A stretch of DNA of 64,000 bases from NCBI RefSeq assembly GCF_905220705.1, contig NZ_CAJNAT010000008.1:186001-250000 (forward strand), written 5' to 3'. Origin of the DNA: Paraburkholderia domus (GTDB lineage Bacteria > Pseudomonadota > Gammaproteobacteria > Burkholderiales > Burkholderiaceae). The notes under the pieces were generated by a model. It was given only the letters and a program-made list of their open reading frames with translations, was not told where the DNA came from and did not search any database. The number at the start of each line of letters is the position of its first letter. Positions within the stretch are counted from its first letter, which is position 1. Shown here piece after piece: positions 62,929 to 64,000 of the stretch. A program made the position numbers and the translations under genes.

Positions 62929-63612
62929 ATGCGCCCTGCCCCTCCTCGACAACACGAGCCCGAGCTTCCGCTCCATACGCCCAGCGTATCTTCCGTGACG
63001 CTGGCGGCGATCATTGCCGTCCTCGCGTGGATTTCCCTTGTTGCACAAGCCGAGCTGACCATTGACCACACGCTTGCCCGCGGGCTCAGCGTGCTCGATG
63101 GGATTGCGCGGATGAGCAGCTACCTCACCAATTTGACGGTATTGGCCTGCGCGGTCTGTTTTACGTGCGTGGCGCTACGCGGGCGCAGTTCGGCGATCGT
63201 GCGTTTTTTCCGGCAGCCTACCGTCGTGACCGCGGTCGTTGTCTACATGGTTTTTGTGGGGATCGCCTATAACCTTCTTCTGCGCGGGTTATGGTCGCCT
63301 GCCGCCTATCGGCTGCTGCTCAATGAATCGATGCACAGCGTTTTGCCCATGCTCGCGGCGCTGTACTGGGTGCTATTCGTACCGCGATTTCACCTGCGAT
63401 TGCGGCATTGTTTGCTATGGCTGGTCTACCCCGTCGCCTATCTCGCCGTTACCTTCTGGCGCGGAAGTTTGTCGGATTTTTATCCCTATCCCTTCATCAA
63501 CGTTGACGTGCTTGGGGTCAGGCATGTTGTCGTCAATTCTGCCCTGTTGTTCGGCGGCTTCGTGATGTTGATGGCCGTGTTCGTGGGAATTAATTTTCGG
63601 CGTAGACGCTAA
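62929..63612 (+). CDS. Pr6Pr-type integral membrane protein
   Basis: A 227-residue protein with about six hydrophobic helices. SYLTNLTVLACAVCFTCVALRG (the SYxTxxS/N motif of the family), GIAYNLLLRGLWSPAAYRLLLNESMHSVLPMLAALYWVLFVP (helix 3-4, with conserved HxxxP) and FYPYPFINVDVLG are its marks, as in Pr6Pr/AIG1-like proteins. Function unknown. GTG 62893 in the same frame is an alternative start, adding 12 residues. Confidence 0.75.
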   Translation: MRPAPPRQHEPELPLHTPSVSSVTLAAIIAVLAWISLVAQAELTIDHTLARGLSVLDGIARMSSYLTNLTVLACAVCFTCVALRGRSSAIVRFFRQPTVVTAVVVYMVFVGIAYNLLLRGLWSPAAYRLLLNESMHSVLPMLAALYWVLFVPRFHLRLRHCLLWLVYPVAYLAVTFWRGSLSDFYPYPFINVDVLGVRHVVVNSALLFGGFVMLMAVFVGINFRRRR

Positions 63613-64000
63613 AAAAGTACGCCGCCGGCTAGCCATCGCACGTCACAGACATAGGCACTGAACAACCCATGGTTTTATGAAGCACTCATCGGCGCGCGCA
63701 GCGCCGCCGGAAGTATGACTGCCTTGTCACCGGGGCGGAATGTGCGAGAGCACGGATTCCAGATGCACCACTACCGCAACTGCGCGGGGGACCCGCTTAA
63801 GAATTGGCGGGTTGAGCCGCTTTCTTTGCTTATCTTTCTTTGCGGCGGCAAAGAAAGTAAGTGCCGCCCCGCACAGGGGCAACACTAATAGACCACTACC
63901 AATTCAAGGAAAGGCCAGCGCCGCCGAATACCCCCCCCAACAGCGCCAGCCAAACACCCCAACTTCAAACAGCTGCCACAACCCTCCGCGGCGACAAAAC
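63613..64000. other. Intergenic stretch with dispersed inverted repeat
   Basis: About 390 bases at the right edge with no convincing gene. At 63834-63857 CTTTCTTTGC-GGCG-GCAAAGAAAG forms a ten-base stem; the following GTAAGTGCCGCCCCGCACAG is of a type I recall as repeated many times in Burkholderia genomes. Confidence 0.6.
63834..63857. repeat. Inverted repeat of a dispersed Burkholderia-type element
   Basis: CTTTCTTTGC and GCAAAGAAAG separated by GGCG form a perfect ten-base stem. It has no T-tract and is not placed directly after a gene; dispersion is recalled knowledge, only one copy occurs in this window. Confidence 0.6.

Overview
The window is a gene-dense, high-GC stretch of a beta-proteobacterial genome, most likely Paraburkholderia (or a close Burkholderia relative). 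Supporting signs are a DUF4148 secreted protein, a Burkholderia-type trimeric porin, many GntR/IclR/LysR-controlled sugar-acid and aromatic-type catabolic clusters, DUF2252 and DUF3443-like proteins, and a dispersed repeat (63834-63857) of a kind I recall from Burkholderia genomes. There are no rRNA or tRNA genes, CRISPR arrays, prophage or insertion sequences. The content reads as a catabolic, accessory-type chromosome region.

Layout. (1) 1-3994: four-carbon acid-sugar (threonate/erythronate) operon ltnD-otnK-otnC-otnI with a GntR/FCD regulator. (2) 4201-8721: IclR regulator, MHS transporter, M20D amidohydrolase and LysR regulator. (3) 8728-16992: complete C-P lyase set, divergent phnF/2H-phosphoesterase/phnN and phnGHIJKLM, with an 18-20 bp palindrome between the two arms but no phosphonate transporter. 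(4) 17001-20592: envelope genes, namely a GT2 glycosyltransferase, a flippase-like membrane protein, and an orphan lytic transglycosylase with a small secreted protein and a lipoprotein. (5) 20916-28715: sugar-acid pathway of ManD mannonate dehydratase, RspB/IdnD-like 5-dehydrogenase, UxuB-type oxidoreductase, two MFS transporters and a GntR/FCD regulator, matching the known L-gulonate to 2-keto-3-deoxygluconate route. (6) 28810-31736: a periplasmic polyamine-type binding protein translationally coupled to a membrane diguanylate cyclase. (7) 32433-43122: basic-amino-acid import (argT, then argT-hisQMP), two paralogous AstE/AspA-like deacylases, an orphan MetQ, a porin and an AraC regulator; the argT plus deacylase pair is duplicated. 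(8) 43257-53683: small conserved proteins, a lipoprotein with an aspartyl-protease-like motif, glycogen phosphorylase, a DHA2 exporter, threonine aldolase, a degenerate NlpD-like LytM lipoprotein, a cupin and DUF4148. (9) 53960-63612: 6-phosphogluconate dehydrogenase, a DUF938 methyltransferase, a flavin split-barrel protein, sirtuin, polysaccharide deacetylase, DUF2252 and an outer-membrane barrel, with two gene remnants (SDR 3' end; MotB C-terminus) and a membrane protein.

Functional logic. Several clusters funnel scarce organic acids, phosphonates and basic amino acids into central metabolism, each with a local regulator. The most interesting items are the coupled binding-protein/diguanylate-cyclase pair, the 2H phosphoesterase that could stand in for PhnP in the C-P lyase pathway, the duplicated binding-protein/deacylase modules with an operator-like palindrome in front of only one of them, and the shared 9-mer in front of the two GntR/FCD-controlled loci. 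All statements on homology rest on reading of motifs and recalled family features; no database search was run.
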